Shown here: positions 6,733-8,607 of the stretch, piece by piece
How the letters are laid out: each line of letters opens with the position of its first letter
How positions within the stretch are numbered: position 1 is the first letter of the stretch
Assembly (NCBI GenBank): GCA_020846575.1
Contig: JADLDQ010000135.1
Location: 1 to 8,607 of the forward strand
DNA length: 8,607 nt
Source of the DNA: Burkholderiales bacterium
GTDB lineage: Bacteria; Pseudomonadota; Gammaproteobacteria; Burkholderiales; SG8-39
Direction of reading: 5' to 3'
Notes under the pieces: model-generated
Told to the model about the DNA's origin: nothing
What the model saw: only the letters and a program-made list of their open reading frames with translations
The model's database searches: none
Translations under genes and position numbers: made by a program

Positions 6733-7236
6733 ATGGGAGACTGGCTCGAAGCGCTCGCGCGCTTTACGAGCACGGTCAACCGCTGGTTTCTTCGCGCCGC
6801 CGGCGCGATCGCGCTCGTGATCCTGGTCACGATCGCCTGCGACCTGGTGCTGCGCAACGTGTTCGACGCGCCCACCCTGTGGGCGCTCGACGTGTCGCGC
6901 TTCCTGCTGCTTTTCGTATTCTTCCTCGCGCTTGCGCCGGCGTTGGAAAGCGGCTCGCACGTCTCGGTCGACCTTCTCGAGCACTACCTCCGCGGCGGAC
7001 CGAGGCGCGCGATGCGCATCGCGGCGCGCGCGCTGGTGGTCGTGTTCGCGGCGATTCTCCTGTGGCAGGTGTGGCGCACCACCAGCGACGCATTCGCCAC
7101 CGGCGAGTTGTTCCCGATCGTGATCAACCTGAAGCTCAAGCAGGTCTACTGGATCGCCCCGGTCGGCGTGCTGCAGTTCCTGCTGACCGGCCTGGCGATG
7201 CTCGGGCGCGAGTGGCGCGACCCGGCGCGCGGCTGA
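6733..7236 (+). CDS. dctQ: TRAP transporter small permease subunit, DctQ family
   Basis: The 167-residue integral membrane protein has four predicted helices at about residues 21-41, 50-70, 95-114 and 138-157, the standard DctQ topology and length. The motif CDLVLRNVF at the end of helix 1 and LDVSRFLLLF in helix 2 are typical of the family. DctQ pairs with DctM in the inner membrane and contacts the binding protein. I chose the ATG at 6733, 16 bases after the dctP stop. A longer in-frame start at 6658 would overlap dctP by 59 bases and add a non-membrane extension, so it is less likely. No clear Shine-Dalgarno is visible in the GC-rich gap. dctM begins three bases after this stop, so the two are likely translated together. 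Confidence 0.92.
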   Translation: MGDWLEALARFTSTVNRWFLRAAGAIALVILVTIACDLVLRNVFDAPTLWALDVSRFLLLFVFFLALAPALESGSHVSVDLLEHYLRGGPRRAMRIAARALVVVFAAILLWQVWRTTSDAFATGELFPIVINLKLKQVYWIAPVGVLQFLLTGLAMLGREWRDPARG

Positions 7237-7239
7237 CCC

Positions 7240-8544
7240 GTGGAGGCGCTGCTCGGTTTTTCGGCTTTCCTCGCGGCGATGCTCGCGCTGCTCGCCACCG
7301 GCACCCCGGTCGCCGTGGCGATGGGGCTGCTGGGCGTCCTGGGCGTGCTGCTTTTTCTCCCCGCGGCGGCGATCACGCAGCTTGCCACGATCGCTTTCGC
7401 GCAGTCGGCGAACTTCGTACTGGTGGTGGTGCCGCTGTTCGTGCTCATGGGCGAGGTGCTGGCCGCGACCTCGATCGGCAGAGATCTCTTCACCGCGGCG
7501 CAGATCTGGCTGCGGCGGCTGCCCGCGGCGCTCGCCGTGGGGACCGTGATCGCCTGCGCATGTTTCGCCGCCGTATGCGGCTCCAGCCCCGTGACCGCCG
7601 CGACCATCGGCGCGATGGCGGTGCCGGAGATGATCGCCAAAGGCTACGACCGGCGGCTCGCGCTCGGGGTCACCGCCGCGGGCGGCACGCTCGGCATCCT
7701 GATCCCGCCTTCGATCCCGATGATCCTCTACGGGGTGATCACCGAGACCTCGATCGGCGCGCTGTTCATCGCCGGCATCGTGCCCGGGATACTGATGGCC
7801 GCGATGCTCTCCGGCACCGCGGTCTGGAAAGCCTGGCGCAACCCGGCGCTTGCACCGCAGGCAGGGGAAGCGCTCGCCGCGCGCGAGCGCTGGACGTCCC
7901 TGCGTTCGGTGCTGCCCGTGATGCTGCTCGCGCTCGCCGTGCTCGGGTCGATCTACACCGGCATCGCGACGCCGACCGAGGCGGGTGCGGTCGGGGCGGT
8001 GGGCGCCATCGTCATCGCCGCCGCGTTGCGCTCGCTCGGGCGCGAGACGATCCTGCGCGTATTCGACAACACGGCCCGCACCACGGCGATGTTCATCCTG
8101 CTCATCATCGCCGGCCTGTTCAGCGCGTTCGTGCTGGCGCGGCTCGGCATTCCGCAGGCGACGGCGAAGTTCCTGGTCGAGCTCGAGCTCGCGCCGTGGG
8201 TGATCCTGGTGCTGATCAACCTGCTGCTGGTGATCCTGGGCATGTTCATGGATCCGATGAGCCTGATGGTGATCATCGTGCCGGTGTTCTTCCCGGCGGT
8301 GGTCGCGCTCGGCTACGACCCGGTCTGGTTCGGGGTGGTCATCACGATCAACATCGAGATCGCCGCGATCTCCCCGCCGGTGGGGTTCAACCTGTTCGTG
8401 CTGAAGACGGTGATCCGCGACGTCGACATGAAGGATATCGTCATGGGATCGCTCATCTTCATGGTGCCGCTCGTGCTCGGCATCGGCCTGCTGATCGCCT
8501 GGCCGGAGATCGCGCTCTACCTGCCGCGCCTGATGCTGAAGTAG
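7240..8544 (+). CDS. dctM: TRAP transporter large permease subunit, DctM family
   Basis: The 434-residue membrane protein forms the transport channel of the TRAP system, driving uptake with an ion gradient, usually sodium. It is hydrophobic throughout, with the two-repeat arrangement of the family. Recognisable landmarks are GTPVAVAMG near the N-terminus, GSSPVTAATIGA from residue 114, GGTLGILIPPSIPMILYG from 148 (PPSIP at 156-160), the second-half LGMFMDPMSLM segment, and SPPVGFN at 378-384. Length is typical. The start is the GTG at 7240, three bases after the dctQ stop, with no strong Shine-Dalgarno, so translation is probably coupled to dctQ. The stop is TAG at 8542-8544. The protein looks intact. 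Together with DctP and DctQ it makes a full transporter, most likely for a carboxylate-type anion; the specific solute is unknown. Confidence 0.95.
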   Translation: MEALLGFSAFLAAMLALLATGTPVAVAMGLLGVLGVLLFLPAAAITQLATIAFAQSANFVLVVVPLFVLMGEVLAATSIGRDLFTAAQIWLRRLPAALAVGTVIACACFAAVCGSSPVTAATIGAMAVPEMIAKGYDRRLALGVTAAGGTLGILIPPSIPMILYGVITETSIGALFIAGIVPGILMAAMLSGTAVWKAWRNPALAPQAGEALAARERWTSLRSVLPVMLLALAVLGSIYTGIATPTEAGAVGAVGAIVIAAALRSLGRETILRVFDNTARTTAMFILLIIAGLFSAFVLARLGIPQATAKFLVELELAPWVILVLINLLLVILGMFMDPMSLMVIIVPVFFPAVVALGYDPVWFGVVITINIEIAAISPPVGFNLFVLKTVIRDVDMKDIVMGSLIFMVPLVLGIGLLIAWPEIALYLPRLMLK

Positions 8545-8607
8545 CCGGCGCCGGCCGCCCCTCGGTGAGCGGATTCCCGGCAGACCCGCCGCCGGTTTCC
8601 CGAAGCC
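8544..8607. other. Downstream tail with GC-rich inverted repeats
   Basis: A 12-base perfect palindrome, GCCGGCGCCGGC (8544-8555), begins at the last base of the dctM stop codon. Further on, CCGGC (8577-8581) and GCCGG (8591-8595) can pair with a nine-base loop, followed by TTT. This could be a weak terminator for the TRAP operon. A GTG at about 8565 opens a short reading frame to the window edge, but nothing supports it as a gene. Confidence 0.3.

Noticed and set aside
5493..6875. Long minus-strand open frame over dctP and the gap
   Set aside because: It lies opposite a clear dctP, with low-complexity Arg/Ala/Gly composition and no family match.
1..8607. CRISPR array, tRNA or rRNA genes, insertion sequence ends
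   Set aside because: I saw no regularly spaced repeats, no cloverleaf-like arms, no transposase sequence and no terminal inverted repeats with flanking target duplications.

Overview
The window comes from a high-GC proteobacterium. The GC- and Ala/Arg-rich proteins, the GTG starts, the tripartite TRAP transporter and a histone-H1-like Lys/Ala/Pro tail suggest a betaproteobacterium (Burkholderiales or Rhodocyclales). That placement is an inference; there is no marker gene here.

The left part (about 1-5443) looks like an accessory, defence-type region, with every gene on the + strand. A Uma2-family PD-(D/E)XK protein (195-734) is followed by the decayed remains of a type I restriction-modification locus. 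The hsdM remnant keeps the region around SAM motif I, but in two frames, and has lost its start and its catalytic NPP(F/Y) half. A short coiled-coil-like piece follows, then half of an hsdS gene broken by what looks like one missing base near 1534/1535. The hsdS reading frame ends in a GTGA overlap with the start of an intact 879-residue SNF2-family helicase with a DUF3670-type N-terminal region (1873-4512). Four bases after that comes a SWIM zinc-finger protein (4517-5443) with a strongly basic tail. The helicase and SWIM protein look like a functional two-gene unit; the RM genes around them do not.

A short intergenic stretch (5444-5732) separates the modules. It holds a candidate terminator hairpin just after the SWIM gene, and a candidate -10 box and strong ribosome binding site for the next operon.

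The right part (5733-8544) is a complete TRAP transporter operon in the order dctP-dctQ-dctM: periplasmic solute-binding protein, small membrane subunit and large membrane subunit. It would import an anionic, probably carboxylate, solute using an ion gradient. The substrate cannot be read from the sequence and no catabolic or regulatory gene lies in the window. The last 63 bases hold GC-rich inverted repeats and no confident gene.

The part most worth following is the SNF2-SWIM pair translationally joined to a dying type I RM locus. I see no clear evidence of a wholly new system.
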